A stretch of DNA of 64,000 bases, taken from contig NZ_JHVK01000017.1 of assembly GCF_000620105.1 (NCBI RefSeq), positions 1-64,000 of the forward strand. The letters run 5' to 3'. The position numbers and the translations under genes were made by a program. Below are positions 16,793-25,818 of the stretch, piece after piece. The notes beneath the pieces are model-generated. The model saw only the letters and a program-made list of their open reading frames with translations, made no database searches and had not been told where the DNA came from. The stretch comes from Microvirgula aerodenitrificans DSM 15089 (GTDB lineage Bacteria; Pseudomonadota; Gammaproteobacteria; Burkholderiales; Aquaspirillaceae). The stretch's first letter is position 1. The number at the start of each line of letters is the position of its first letter.

Positions 16793-17592
16793 CCTTCTTC
16801 TCCTTTTATGCCGACGCTTCGAAGAGTATGGCTTACGCACCACTTTCAAAGGTGGCGCCTTGGGTAGCCTTGCTTTTCGTCAAACAATTATTCAAATTAA
16901 CTATCAAAAACAAGTAGTTAAGACTCCTGGCGCAAGTTGGACACGCTGCTCGCGCAGGATCATGGGAGCCACCCTATACTTTCTCGACAGGCAGGTGCGG
17001 CCCGTTGGACTGTACCGAGTTTGGCTTTGATCCCAAATCAATGATTCTAGCATAGTAGAATAACCATTGACCTGCCCGCATGGGACTGTGAGGTAAGACT
17101 GCTTACTCAAAGGTAGCTGTCAAATTCACGGCGAAGCGAGTACGCCCAAAGCGCTCTTGCAACACAGCGCTAACGGTTTCGCCGCACTGGGCGAAGGACG
17201 GGGCAAGCCCACTCAGGCCGTTGCAGTATCAGAAGCCGCTTCGGCTACTTGAGGCGCGCCGCCTGCTGTTGGCTACGAGAGCTTTTCGCAGTTCAGCTGC
17301 GATGATCTGAGGCATTTCGACGCCAGCCCCAGCCAGGACTTGCGACGAACGAGGCATCCCGACCCCGGATCTTGTTGATAGTGAATACCGGCGGCACCGC
17401 CAGCCTCTCGTTGCGACGCCTCCGGCTGGGCGGCGCACCAGGGATGAAAACCTCGGCTGAAGCGTTTGCTTTGGCCGTTTAACCCGAGCAGGTTTCGCCG
17501 GGGCATTGCATAAACGTGCAAGCTTGTCGTTCTGCACGCTATGCTGCGCATGCATCGCGCCAGGCGCTTGAATGACTACTCAAGGGGGCTGT
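16793..17592. other. Long intergenic region upstream of VOC gene
   Basis: Eight hundred bases without a supported gene. The segment 17166-17225 folds into short hairpins (TTCGCC/GGCGAA and GGGC/GCCC), loosely like a cassette recombination site but without good core sites. Arg-rich frames at 17229-17555 on the minus strand resemble no family. It separates the lower-GC islet from core genes. Confidence 0.5.
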
Positions 17593-18021
17593 ATGGAAAC
17601 GCAAGAAATACATCGGGGTCGTCTGATCGACCACATCCAGTTGGTAGTTCAAGACCTTTCTGCGAGCCAGGCCTTTTACGCAGCCGTTTTTGCTTCTCTC
17701 AATGTGCCCATGGGAGGCGCGGGTGACGGGTACTTCTGGGCAGACGAATTGTTCGTGACCGCCATGGATGGCCCGGCGGCGCTGGGGGTGCTGACGGGGC
17801 GTCATCACCTGGCATTCCAGGCGCAAGACCGGGCGATGGTCGACCGTTTTTACCAGGCCGCGCTCGCGCATGGTGGCGAGGACAATGGCGCTCCCGGGGA
17901 GCGTGCCTATCATCCTGGCTACTACGCTGCCTTTGTCCTTGATCCGGACGGCAACAATATTGAAGCGGTCTATCACGGTGAAGCGACGCGTAGTGCTGCT
18001 TCAGTGTCGATCACTTTTTAA
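17593..18021 (+). CDS. VOC (glyoxalase/bleomycin-resistance) superfamily protein
   Basis: A 142-residue vicinal-oxygen-chelate fold protein. The first beta-alpha-beta-beta unit begins RLIDHIQLVVQDLSASQAFY with the metal-ligand His. The second half has HHLAFQAQD and ends with FVLDPDGNNIEAVYH, the usual closing strand with Glu ligand. The start at 17593 has AAGGGGG eight bases upstream, better than the first in-frame ATG at 17572. The reaction is unknown; members range from lactoylglutathione lyases to drug-binding proteins. Its stop overlaps the end of the convergent diguanylate cyclase. Confidence 0.85.
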   Translation: METQEIHRGRLIDHIQLVVQDLSASQAFYAAVFASLNVPMGGAGDGYFWADELFVTAMDGPAALGVLTGRHHLAFQAQDRAMVDRFYQAALAHGGEDNGAPGERAYHPGYYAAFVLDPDGNNIEAVYHGEATRSAASVSITF

Positions 18022-19268
18022 TCCTGGCGTGTTGATTGCCACTGGGCTGGTTCTCCGGGGGGCAGGGCGCCGTATCCTGCCTGATGGACTGCCCCTTGCC
18101 TCTCCAATGAAGGGTAATATTGACGCGCTGCGCCTTCTATATTGAACCACACTTGATTTCTTCCATTGTTTTTTGCCATATACAGACAGGCATCTACCCT
18201 TTTTATCAGGTCATCGGTGGATTCATTTTTCTCAAATTTGGATACTCCAATAGAAACCGTGATTGAAATGGGTGGGTCAGATATTAATTCATGGTGCTGA
18301 ATGTCGGTTCTGATCCTCTCTGCAATTTCCAGTGCCATTTCCAAATCGGCATCGGGCAGAATGGCGATAAATTCTTCACCGCCATACCGGGAGAGCACAT
18401 CTGATGATCGCAAATTGGCTTGTACCCGCTGGCCAAAATGAAACAAAACCTTGTCCCCGATGGCATGGCCATGAACATCATTGATTTTTTTGAAAAAATC
18501 AATGTCAAGCATAATCAGGCAGGAATTCGCTAGTCCGCAATCTTTCTTGTGCTGGAAATTGATCAGCATTGAATTGAGTGATCTTCGATTCGCCAGATTG
18601 GTCAAGGCGTCATTGTTTGCCAAAATCTCGACTCTTTCAAGAGATTCTGCCAGGTCCCTGGTGAAAATATTGTTTTCCAGTTGCAGTTTGATCCCGAGGA
18701 TAACCTTGGTCGATAAAACATTCAAATTGTAATGTAAAATCAGCAAGTATACCGTAAACCCTATTGAAAATTCTGATGCTGCAAATACCTCTGCGCCCCA
18801 CTGCAGCGCAGGTGGTACAGAGAAAGCCCAAAATCCAGTTGCAAAATATCTGAATGCGGACATGCATGTTACGTATACAGGCGCATTGATGGCGGCAACC
18901 CCGCATAAAACAACAACCAGCCAAGAGTCAACGAGTTGATTGTAAAGAAAGAGAAGCGGCACCATGGCGCCCCAGGCAATCCCATCCGCTGCTGATAATA
19001 AATTTAGAAAAGCAGTGATTTTTTTATTGCTCAATCTTGATGATTTTATGTAAATAATTATCCCGTGAGAAATGAGCCATTCTATTAAGAATATCAAAAC
19101 CCATGTGGTTATATTTCGTGTGGGAATGTAACCGTAGGATAGCCATACAACCAACCCCCATCCGAGTGGTGTCAAGAACAGGGTCTTTTGCAATGACTCT
19201 ACGCATTGACCAAGGGCTTTGGTTGTAGCGTCCTCGTGCACAATTTTGGCGTGAGTGGCATTGTTCAT
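18018..19268 (-). CDS. Membrane-bound diguanylate cyclase (GGDEF)
   Basis: A 416-residue protein that makes cyclic di-GMP from two GTP. Residues about 30-190 contain several hydrophobic helices forming a membrane sensor domain. The GGDEF domain follows, with DALTNLANRRSLNSMLI, the active site SRYGGEEFIAILPDADLE, and an I-site RSSD five residues before GGEEF, so product inhibition is likely. C-terminal KRVDACLYMAKNNGRNQV is standard, followed by about 30 extra residues. Base composition is clearly more AT-rich than flanking genes, suggesting acquisition from elsewhere. Confidence 0.92.
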   Translation of the reverse strand: MNNATHAKIVHEDATTKALGQCVESLQKTLFLTPLGWGLVVWLSYGYIPTRNITTWVLIFLIEWLISHGIIIYIKSSRLSNKKITAFLNLLSAADGIAWGAMVPLLFLYNQLVDSWLVVVLCGVAAINAPVYVTCMSAFRYFATGFWAFSVPPALQWGAEVFAASEFSIGFTVYLLILHYNLNVLSTKVILGIKLQLENNIFTRDLAESLERVEILANNDALTNLANRRSLNSMLINFQHKKDCGLANSCLIMLDIDFFKKINDVHGHAIGDKVLFHFGQRVQANLRSSDVLSRYGGEEFIAILPDADLEMALEIAERIRTDIQHHELISDPPISITVSIGVSKFEKNESTDDLIKRVDACLYMAKNNGRNQVWFNIEGAARQYYPSLERQGAVHQAGYGALPPGEPAQWQSTRQD

Positions 19269-19377
19269 AAATATTTATAAATATGAAAATTAAAGATATT
19301 CATCATTGTGTCGTTGCTTTCATTTGTATTTGAATATGTTGCAAGGCAATGATGATTTTCTCTCCGCAGGCCGATCA

Positions 19378-19741
19378 CCACGCACCTGGGGTTCTGGCTG
19401 TCAATGAGTGCGGGCCGGAACTCGCGGGGCGTCGGATTGCATGGTGAACTGTGCGGTCTGAATGGATTTTCACCCTGTCGCCCGGTTTCGGTCTTTTCAC
19501 GCGAATCCCCAGGTGACAGGGACCAATGCACGTTCAGGCATTCATCCCGGAAACTTCCGTTGCCTGCTTTGGCGAGGGGAGGGGCTGCGAGCTTTCCTGG
19601 GCTGGAGAAGTCCAGGGGCACCTTGTGTTCATGCGCCCGGTAAGCCGGCGCATGCAGGATGAACCTGCTGCCATGGTCAATCTGGATGCGCTTTGGCACA
19701 GCACAAAGTGCTTTCAGATGGTTCATCGTCAAGTCATTCAA
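19378..19741 (-). pseudogene. IS3-family transposase OrfB remnant (integrase core end)
   Basis: The minus-strand frame gives a decayed C-terminal piece of OrfB of the IS407-like type. AVPKRIQIDHGSRF matches the usual PKRIQVDNGSEF, EHKVPLDFSSPGK matches EHKVTLDFSRPGK, and GSFRDECLNVHW and NPFRPHSSPCNPTPREF match the closing DDE region. The catalytic Asp is kept, but surrounding residues are eroded and no N-terminal part or element ends are seen. It is an old, immobile relic. Confidence 0.75.
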
Positions 19742-20150
19742 GGTGGGGATTCCCCGTCGTTCCAGGCGAGCCGCCGCCGCACCATCATGCCTTGATCGCC
19801 GGGGGGCGCCTCAGGGAGCTCCATCTTGTGGCAGGTCCCGGCCATTGATGGACTCGCAGCCAGCAGGGTCCCCGGCGTGTTGACGACTGCCGTCTTGTCA
19901 GCATTGCTCCCACCAGCCAGGGCATGCCAGCCGGGCTGGCGGGTCGGCTTCGCATGGGTGAGCCTGCAGAAGTTCTCAATGACCAGTCCGGCTGGGTGCA
20001 TTCTGTCGCCCTTCTAAGCTGACAAGTGCCTGTCTTGGCAGGGTGTGCCGTTTCAGCATATGTCATATAAATTTCCAATGCCAGTTGCTACTACCCGGGC
20101 ATCGACCGGGCTTCTGTCTGTCGGGCGCCATCGACGGGCATGTCGCGTCA
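19742..20150. other. Non-coding region upstream of the IS3 remnant
   Basis: About 400 bases with no supported gene. It may contain further decayed insertion-sequence DNA, but the translated frames give no convincing match, and no inverted repeat marking an element end was found. Confidence 0.45.
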
Positions 20151-20807
20151 TCAGTCTGACGCCTGATCGTAGCGACGGCTGGCCGCTTCCAGTGCGTCGA
20201 TGTCGGCGCTGCACAACTGTCGCTTCAGCGTATCGAATTTCGCTTCAGGCCAGTCATAAACCTTGAGCGCCAGCAGCCGCTCGATCACTGCCGGCGAAAA
20301 ACGCGTCCTGATCGGCTTCGCCGGGTTGCCGCCCACCACGGCATAAGGGGCGACATCGCGCGTGACCACACTGTTGGCCGCGACAATCGCGCCTTCTCCG
20401 ATCGTCACGCCGGGCATGATCATCGCGCGCATGCCGATCCAGGCGCCGTCGCCAATCACGGTCGGCCCCTTGCCCTGGTAGGACTCGTCCAGAAAATCGG
20501 CAAAAGGATACAGGCTGAACCAGTCCGCCCTGTGCGTGTGATTGCCGCCGAGCAAGATTACCGCCTCCGCACCGATGCATACGTAATCACCAAGATAAAG
20601 CGGGTCGATGTCCCATTGCGGCTCCCACGCCTGCAGGCTGTATTCGTCGCCATACAGATAGCGCACCACGGATTGTTCAAAGCTGCCGCTCCACGCATCG
20701 CTGTAATAGCTGTGCGTGCCCTTGATGTGGATGTTCGGGTTGCGAACGGTCTGGTAAATCAGTTCGACTTTTGACCAGTGTTTTTGATGTTGCATACAGG
20801 TTGCCAT
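20151..20807 (-). CDS. CatB/Vat-like hexapeptide-repeat O-acetyltransferase
   Basis: A 218-residue xenobiotic-type acetyltransferase with a left-handed beta-helix. Characteristic parts are HSYYSDAWSGSFEQSVVRY at the N terminus, the catalytic-His segment GGNHTHRADWFSLYPF, then hexapeptide repeats PTVIGDGAWIGMRAMIMPG and VTIGEGAIVAANSVVTRDV, and the closing VVGGNPAKPIRTRF. Relatives acetylate chloramphenicol or streptogramins, but many chromosomal copies have other or unknown acceptors, so resistance is not assured. The start may be 20807 or 20795; neither has a strong ribosome site. Confidence 0.87.
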   Translation of the reverse strand: MATCMQHQKHWSKVELIYQTVRNPNIHIKGTHSYYSDAWSGSFEQSVVRYLYGDEYSLQAWEPQWDIDPLYLGDYVCIGAEAVILLGGNHTHRADWFSLYPFADFLDESYQGKGPTVIGDGAWIGMRAMIMPGVTIGEGAIVAANSVVTRDVAPYAVVGGNPAKPIRTRFSPAVIERLLALKVYDWPEAKFDTLKRQLCSADIDALEAASRRYDQASD

Positions 20808-21053
20808 GGCGATGCTTGATACTCCGGATTGTCCCCTCCCGCACTGGAAAAGCAAGGGTCGGTGGCGGCCTGATGCGTGATGGCCGGGACCAGGAAGCAT
20901 GTCAGGGTGCTGGCCGGTGCAGGAAGTATCCGGTTTTCCATGGAGGTCGCGACTGGCGCGACATCATTATTCGATATGACGAGCAGAAGCGGGGTGGGAT
21001 AGAATTTATGCCTCTTTACCCCCTCGGCCGACTGGCTTCTGACTGGATTGAAA

Positions 21054-21662
21054 ATGAGTTCTGGAAATAAAATCATGAAAATGATTGCTGGTGCCGTATT
21101 GCTTCAATGTTGCGCGATGGCGGTTGCCGATGAACTGCCCCCGGATGAAAAAACACCAGAGCTGGAAAGCCCGGCCAAGGCAAGAATAAGAGTTTTTGGC
21201 CGGAATAGCGTTTATGTGGATCTGTTCAAGAACAGTGAATGCTATACGATGAAATTCATTGGCACGGCACCGAACCAGATTGTGGCCTCCGGCGGATTTT
21301 CCGACACCATGGGCTCTTTTTTTGGCACGGTCTCGAATGTCACCATTGGCATGCCGGAATCGCCCACCACCAGAAGAATCAACGACATCAGCTTTTTTGG
21401 CGCGCGCGCGTTTTTCAAAGAGTATGAAATCGAGGCCGGGCAGCCATTGACCCTGAACAGTGGTATTGTTGATCCCCATGCCTCATGCCAGGTGGCTGCC
21501 AGCTTTATCCCCCAGCCCGGCAAGGATTACGAGGCGTTTTTCCAGATCCGGGGTTCGGCCTGCGTTCTGCAAACCGGGGAAATCGTGATGACGCCGGATG
21601 GCACCGATCTGGCCGTGATTGCCGGCCTGAAGCGTGCGTTCATTTGCAGCGAAAACAAATAG
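21054..21662 (+). CDS. Hypothetical secreted protein
   Basis: A protein of about 202 residues with an N-terminal signal peptide (IMKMIAGAVLLQCCAMAVADE, cleavage expected after AVA). The mature part is beta-rich with four Cys that could form two disulfides (SECYTMKF, HASCQVA, SACVLQ, FICSENK). No family is recognised. A second ATG at 21075 could be the true start; the region upstream is AT-rich and has no strong ribosome site. GC is lower than nearby core genes. Probably periplasmic or surface-exposed. Confidence 0.65.
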   Translation: MSSGNKIMKMIAGAVLLQCCAMAVADELPPDEKTPELESPAKARIRVFGRNSVYVDLFKNSECYTMKFIGTAPNQIVASGGFSDTMGSFFGTVSNVTIGMPESPTTRRINDISFFGARAFFKEYEIEAGQPLTLNSGIVDPHASCQVAASFIPQPGKDYEAFFQIRGSACVLQTGEIVMTPDGTDLAVIAGLKRAFICSENK

Positions 21663-21713
21663 GGCAGCCGGATGGCCATCCGGGTTGTCGTGCCCGCAAG
21701 GCCGTTCAATGCC

Positions 21714-22055
21714 CTATAACCCGTTCTCCCCGCACGCGACCACCGTCTTCGTGATGGCCAGTACCGGCCAGACCTCTTCCACGCTCACGCGACGGTCGGC
21801 ATCGACCAGTGTGCGCGCGTGCTTTTCCTCGCCGGTCTGGCGGGTCACGGACTGCCAGCAGACGTCGCCGGTTTTCTCGACCGTGCGACCCAGCTGATAG
21901 GGGACGGTCAGTTCCATGATATTGGCCTCGTCGCCATGGGCGATCTGCCGGTGAACCGTGAATGTCCGGGTTTCAGCGTCGGCAGGTGCGCCGGCACAGG
22001 CCTGGCTGGCCAGAGCCAGAACGGTGGCAAGCAGCGTGATCCGCGTCGACCTCAT
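21714..22055 (-). CDS. Hypothetical small exported protein
   Basis: A 113-residue protein with a signal peptide MRSTRITLLATVLALASQACAG; the Cys could be a lipobox but the match is weak, so simple secretion is as likely. The mature part has two Cys. The ATG at 22055 is chosen because GGAGG lies four bases ahead of it and would be too close to the ATG one codon earlier. No domain recognised. Convergent with the preceding secreted unknown. Confidence 0.68.
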   Translation of the reverse strand: MRSTRITLLATVLALASQACAGAPADAETRTFTVHRQIAHGDEANIMELTVPYQLGRTVEKTGDVCWQSVTRQTGEEKHARTLVDADRRVSVEEVWPVLAITKTVVACGENGL

Positions 22056-22091
22056 CATTCCTCCGCTGTGGGGCAAGGCACCGGCATGTCC

Positions 22092-22580
22092 TTATCCGCG
22101 CCGTGCCGGCTCGGCCTCATGAATGAACACCGTATACGTATCCGCCGGATGCGCGACCCGGGCCAGGTCCAGTGCATGGCCGATGGCGCCACGGTGATAG
22201 GTACCGTGGTTGATGATGTGGAACAGGATCTCCTGCCGGCTCATGCAGCCCTGCCTGCCATCGGCAAACGTGAACGAGAGCCGCTGCTGCCGTTGTGCCG
22301 GCGTCAGGTCTCTTGCCTGACAGGAAAACCATTCGCTGGATGCCGCCAGCCTTTGCGCCAGTTCCTGCAGATCGGGAACCGTGTCGGTGTTGGTCGCGCG
22401 GTGCGGGGCCGGGGTGCCGGCCAGGCGGGCCCTGAACAACTCTTCCACGATGACCATGTGGTTCAGCTGCTGGGCCGTGAAGGCGGCGGCTTCGGGAAAC
22501 GCTGCCCGGTCAATGCGCGCCATGGCCGCCAGCGTGCGGCGGTCTGACCATTGTTTGTAATCGAATGCGCTGACCAGCAT
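22092..22580 (-). CDS. DinB family protein
   Basis: A 162-residue four-helix-bundle protein of the DinB/YfiT group, often metal-dependent and linked to thiol (bacillithiol or mycothiol-like) transfer; in proteobacteria the role is mostly unknown. The His triad expected for metal binding is visible in QLNHMVIVEELF and INHGTYHRGAIGHAL. The start at 22580 follows GGAGGG at proper spacing, so the longer frame is rejected. It lies downstream of leuE on the same strand with a 77-base gap. Confidence 0.88.
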   Translation of the reverse strand: MLVSAFDYKQWSDRRTLAAMARIDRAAFPEAAAFTAQQLNHMVIVEELFRARLAGTPAPHRATNTDTVPDLQELAQRLAASSEWFSCQARDLTPAQRQQRLSFTFADGRQGCMSRQEILFHIINHGTYHRGAIGHALDLARVAHPADTYTVFIHEAEPARRG

Positions 22581-22657
22581 GGGTCCCTCCGGCGATGAAA
22601 TCGGCAAGAGGCCGATTATCGCGCGGGCAGCGGCGGGTTTCCATGCCGGAAAGGTAT

Positions 22658-23317
22658 TCAGGCGGCGAGGCGTATGCCAAAACTGACGAACAGGCCGCCG
22701 ATCATGCCGTGCAGCAGGGCCTTGAGCTTTTTCTGACGCGAAAACACCCTGGCCAGACTGGAGCCGGCCAGAATCAGGATGCTCAGGTAGCACATGCTGA
22801 AGGCCTGCATGATGAGCCCGAGAACCAGGAAGCTGATTGTCGGATAGGCATAGTCCGGGTCAACGAACTGCACGAAGAATGACAGGAAAAACAGGATCGC
22901 CTTGGGATTGATCAGGCTGATCATCAGTGCCTTGCGGCAACTGGTCCCGAACGGGGTGTGCTCGCGGGCGGCGGGGGCTTCGGTGACGTCAGCCTGGACG
23001 GTCTCCGTGCGTTTGCCAACGAGTGAGCGCACGCCGTTGAACAGCATGCCGATGCCGAGATAGCACAGGTAGGCTGCGCCAGCCAGCCGGACCACATTGA
23101 ACAGGAACAGATTGGCATGCAGCACCGAGGCGGCGCCCAGGGCGGACAGCGACATCAGCACCGAGTCGCCGATAAAGATACCCAGTGCGCCGCCGTAGCC
23201 GCTTCTGATGCCGCTGCGGGCCGCGGTGGTCAATACGTAGATCGAGTTCGGGCCCGGCACCAGCACAATGGCGAGCACGCCCAGAATATAGGAAAACAGA
23301 TACATCACACCAAACAT
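22658..23317 (-). CDS. leuE: LysE/RhtB family exporter, LeuE-like
   Basis: A 219-residue inner-membrane amino-acid exporter with about six membrane helices. It follows E. coli LeuE closely: VLVPGPNSIYVLTTAARSGI at the first helix, GIFIGDSVLMSLSALGAASV, LAGAAYLCYLGIGML, then SLINPKAILFFLSFFVQFVD. LeuE exports leucine and related residues. The start at 23317 (MFGVMYLF) fits the family; the ribosome site is weak. The long upstream frame has no homology. Confidence 0.85.
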   Translation of the reverse strand: MFGVMYLFSYILGVLAIVLVPGPNSIYVLTTAARSGIRSGYGGALGIFIGDSVLMSLSALGAASVLHANLFLFNVVRLAGAAYLCYLGIGMLFNGVRSLVGKRTETVQADVTEAPAAREHTPFGTSCRKALMISLINPKAILFFLSFFVQFVDPDYAYPTISFLVLGLIMQAFSMCYLSILILAGSSLARVFSRQKKLKALLHGMIGGLFVSFGIRLAA

Positions 23318-23502
23318 GGCAAGCGCTGGACCGTATGAATGGCGCCGGAAAGGCACCTTGCGGCAAGCATACGCGCAGTGCCGATCATGCGGTCTGCACA
23401 TGTCGCGAGGGTGACAGGTGCTGACTCCCTTCTGTGGAATCCGCTGCCGGTGATGGCAGAAACGCCCGGATTTGATCCAGGGCCAGAACTTGCGGACGAA
23501 TA

Positions 23503-23796
23503 TCAGTGACTATCCATTACCGGCATGAGGCGCTCCATGACCGTCAGCAGGTCGGCGGAGCTACAGTCGAGCGCGCGGGCAATCCTGAGAATGAGGATCA
23601 GTGACGGCATGTGTTTGCCGCGCTCGATCTTGCCCATGTGCGAGCGTTCAATGCCTGCCAGCTGGGCCAGTTTCTCCTGGGCGACACCCTGTTCCATTCT
23701 CAGCTTGCGAACGACGTTGCCGAATGCCTGGGCGGGGCCGGTTTCAAATGTGGTTGTGCCAGGTGGCCGGCCATGCCGGGTCATGAGCTTTTTCAT
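23503..23796 (-). CDS. XRE family transcriptional regulator
   Basis: A 97-residue protein consisting of a Cro/CI-type helix-turn-helix: FGNVVRKLRMEQGVAQEKLAQLAGIERSHMGKIERGKHMPSLILILRIARAL. The N-terminal 25 residues are basic and the C terminus is short, with no sensor domain. An AT-rich leader with the dyad GTTAAA-TTTAAC lies just upstream, suggesting autoregulation. An internal ATG at 23784 is an alternative start. Confidence 0.85.
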   Translation of the reverse strand: MKKLMTRHGRPPGTTTFETGPAQAFGNVVRKLRMEQGVAQEKLAQLAGIERSHMGKIERGKHMPSLILILRIARALDCSSADLLTVMERLMPVMDSH

Positions 23797-23832
23797 GTTA
23801 AAAGCGTCATGGATTGTTAACCCTGCCGCAAC

Positions 23833-23844
23833 GTTAAATTTAAC
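23833..23844. promoter_or_regulatory. Palindrome upstream of XRE gene
   Basis: Perfect 12-bp dyad GTTAAATTTAAC, 36 bases upstream of the XRE start in an AT-rich stretch, with the related half-site GTTAA nearby at 23797. Candidate operator for the XRE protein. Confidence 0.45.
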
Positions 23845-24126
23845 TCTTTTATCCCGTCATTCTTCAACATTTTTATACCCTGCCGGTTTGTTATGCAAAG
23901 TGCGAAAGTTTTGTTGAATTGCGTATCCGCCTGGGATATGCTTTAAAAACTGATACCCGATACCCTGTCGACAATATACATGCAGATTGTCGATGCTTTT
24001 TTGCGTCCATTACAAGGTGGTGTGCCTGTTTTCCGGACGATTTCCGCATTTTCCCGGAAGGGCGGTGTGCGTTTGCGGCATGGGGATGGGGTGCCCTGTT
24101 TCTGCATCAAGGAAAGTGAGCTGTTC

Positions 24127-25726
24127 ATGCGTGACAACCAGCCGGTTACCTCGAAAGAGGTCCTGTATCCTCGCCATGCGCAATTGATCACTACGACGGA
24201 TTTGCAGGGTGACATTACCTTTGCCAATGACGATTTTGTTGCCGTATCCGGTTTCAGCCGCGAGGAGCTGGTCGGGCAGCACCACAATATCATTCGCCAT
24301 CCGGATATGCCTGCAGCCGCATTCAGGGACATGTGGCAGACAATTCAGTCCGGCCGTTCATGGAAAGGCATGGTCAAGAACCGCTGCAAGAACGGCGACT
24401 ATTACTGGGTTGATGCCTATGTCACGCCGATTCTGAAAAACGGGCAAGTGGTCGAGTACCAGTCCGTGCGCACGCAGCCGGACGAGCAGGCCCGGGCCCG
24501 GGCCGAACGGCTGTACCGGACATGGCGTCGGGGCCGGCAGGCATGGCGGATGCCGGGGCAGAAGAGCGCCTGGGGAACCCGCATGGCGCTGGTGGCCGGC
24601 ATGCCGGCCACGGCGCTGGCCGGGCTGGCCGCCGGTTCGGGAGACCTGCTGATGGCCGGCAGCGCACTGCTGGCAGCCGTGGCGTCCGGCGGCGGCGTCA
24701 TGGCCCTGCTGACACCGTTTCGCCGGCTGGTGAACGAGGCCAGTCCGTGGGGCGAGGGTCATCCGGATCTGGCCTATCTGTACAGCGGGCGCCGGGACGA
24801 GCTGGGGCGCATCCGCTATAGCCTGCTGACGCGGACCTCGGAAATGCGTGCCATCGTTGCCCGGCTGGAGAATACCTGCCACTACCTGCTGCGCTCGAAA
24901 AAACGCAGCGACGCTTTTGTCGAGCAGTCGAATCAGGCGATTCTTGGCCAGGGCCAGCATGTGGAGCACATTGCCAGTGCCATGGCCAGCATGCTGGATG
25001 GTCAGCACCAGGTCGCCCAGTCGTCGGCCCGGGTGGCGGAGGCCTCGACCGCATCGCGCCAGGCAACGCTGCAGGGGCGGGAACAACTGGAATGCATGGT
25101 GCAGGCCATCGACCGGCTGGCTGCGTCGCTGGACGGGACGCGGGCCACGGTCTCGGCGCTGGAACAGCGCAATCAGCGCATCAGCAAGGTCATCGACGTG
25201 ATTACCGATGTGGCGGAGCAGACCAATCTGCTGGCACTGAACGCCGCGATCGAGGCGGCCCGGGCCGGGGAGGCCGGCCCGGGCCGGGGAGGCCGGCCGG
25301 GGATTCGCGGTCGTTGCCGACGAGGTCCGCAGCCTGGCGCAGCGCACGCAGGAATCGACCCGCGATATCCGCGACATCATTCTGGGGCTGGTGACGGAAA
25401 CCCGCGCCTGTGTCGAGGCGATCAGCGGCGGGGTGGAAACCTCGCAGCAGACGGTCAGTCTGGCCGGTGAAACCGACCGCGCCTTCGGCATGATCCTGGA
25501 GTCCGTGGGCAATATTCATGAACTGGCAGCCAGTGTCGATCGTGCCATGGCGGAACAGTCCGTACTCAGCGAGCAGACCAGCAGCCAGATGCGGGTACTG
25601 CGAGAAAGTGCAAACCGGGCCGTCGATGCCAGCCGGGAAGCCGGAAACGAAGCCGGAAAACTGGGCCGGCAGGTTGATAACCTCAATTCTCTCGCCGGGC
25701 ATTTCATTGCCAGTCTGAGCAAATAG
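24127..25726 (+). pseudogene. Aer-like PAS chemoreceptor, frameshifted by a 19-bp tandem duplication
   Basis: An aerotaxis-type methyl-accepting protein. The N-terminal PAS domain (residues about 10-115) has [37 protein letters not shown] and [11 protein letters not shown], as in Aer, which binds FAD. A hydrophobic segment follows ([20 protein letters not shown] and on). The signalling domain starts normally ([22 protein letters not shown]), but a tandem copy of 19 bases at 25259-25296 shifts the frame there. The shifted frame stops at 25470. The second part ([14 protein letters not shown] to the stop at 25726) continues in another frame. Removing one copy restores [19 protein letters not shown] exactly. 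The protein as read cannot signal; reversible slippage is possible. Confidence 0.9.
25259..25296 (+). repeat. 19-bp perfect tandem duplication inside chemoreceptor gene
   Basis: Two adjacent copies of CCCGGGCCGGGGAGGCCGG. Nineteen is not a multiple of three, so the extra copy breaks the reading frame in the highly conserved MCP hairpin. Very high GC and internal symmetry make the segment prone to slippage or to sequencing and assembly error. Confidence 0.95.
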
Positions 25727-25818
25727 GTGCAGTCTGTTCCCCCCGCAGTTCTCCCTTAATAAAGAAAGCACTCTCGCGAGTGCCAGAAACCGGTGCGGTT
25801 TCCGCATAGCGCCATACC

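Noticed and set aside
17164-17226. Possible integron cassette recombination site
   Set aside because: Paired hairpins are present, but the core sites at the ends do not fit the RYYYAAC / GTTRRRY pattern and no integrase gene is seen.
25768-25783. GCACTC / GAGTGC hairpin between the broken receptor and the hybrid kinase as a terminator
   Set aside because: A T-rich tail follows only on the minus strand, where there is no gene; on the plus strand it lacks a T-run.
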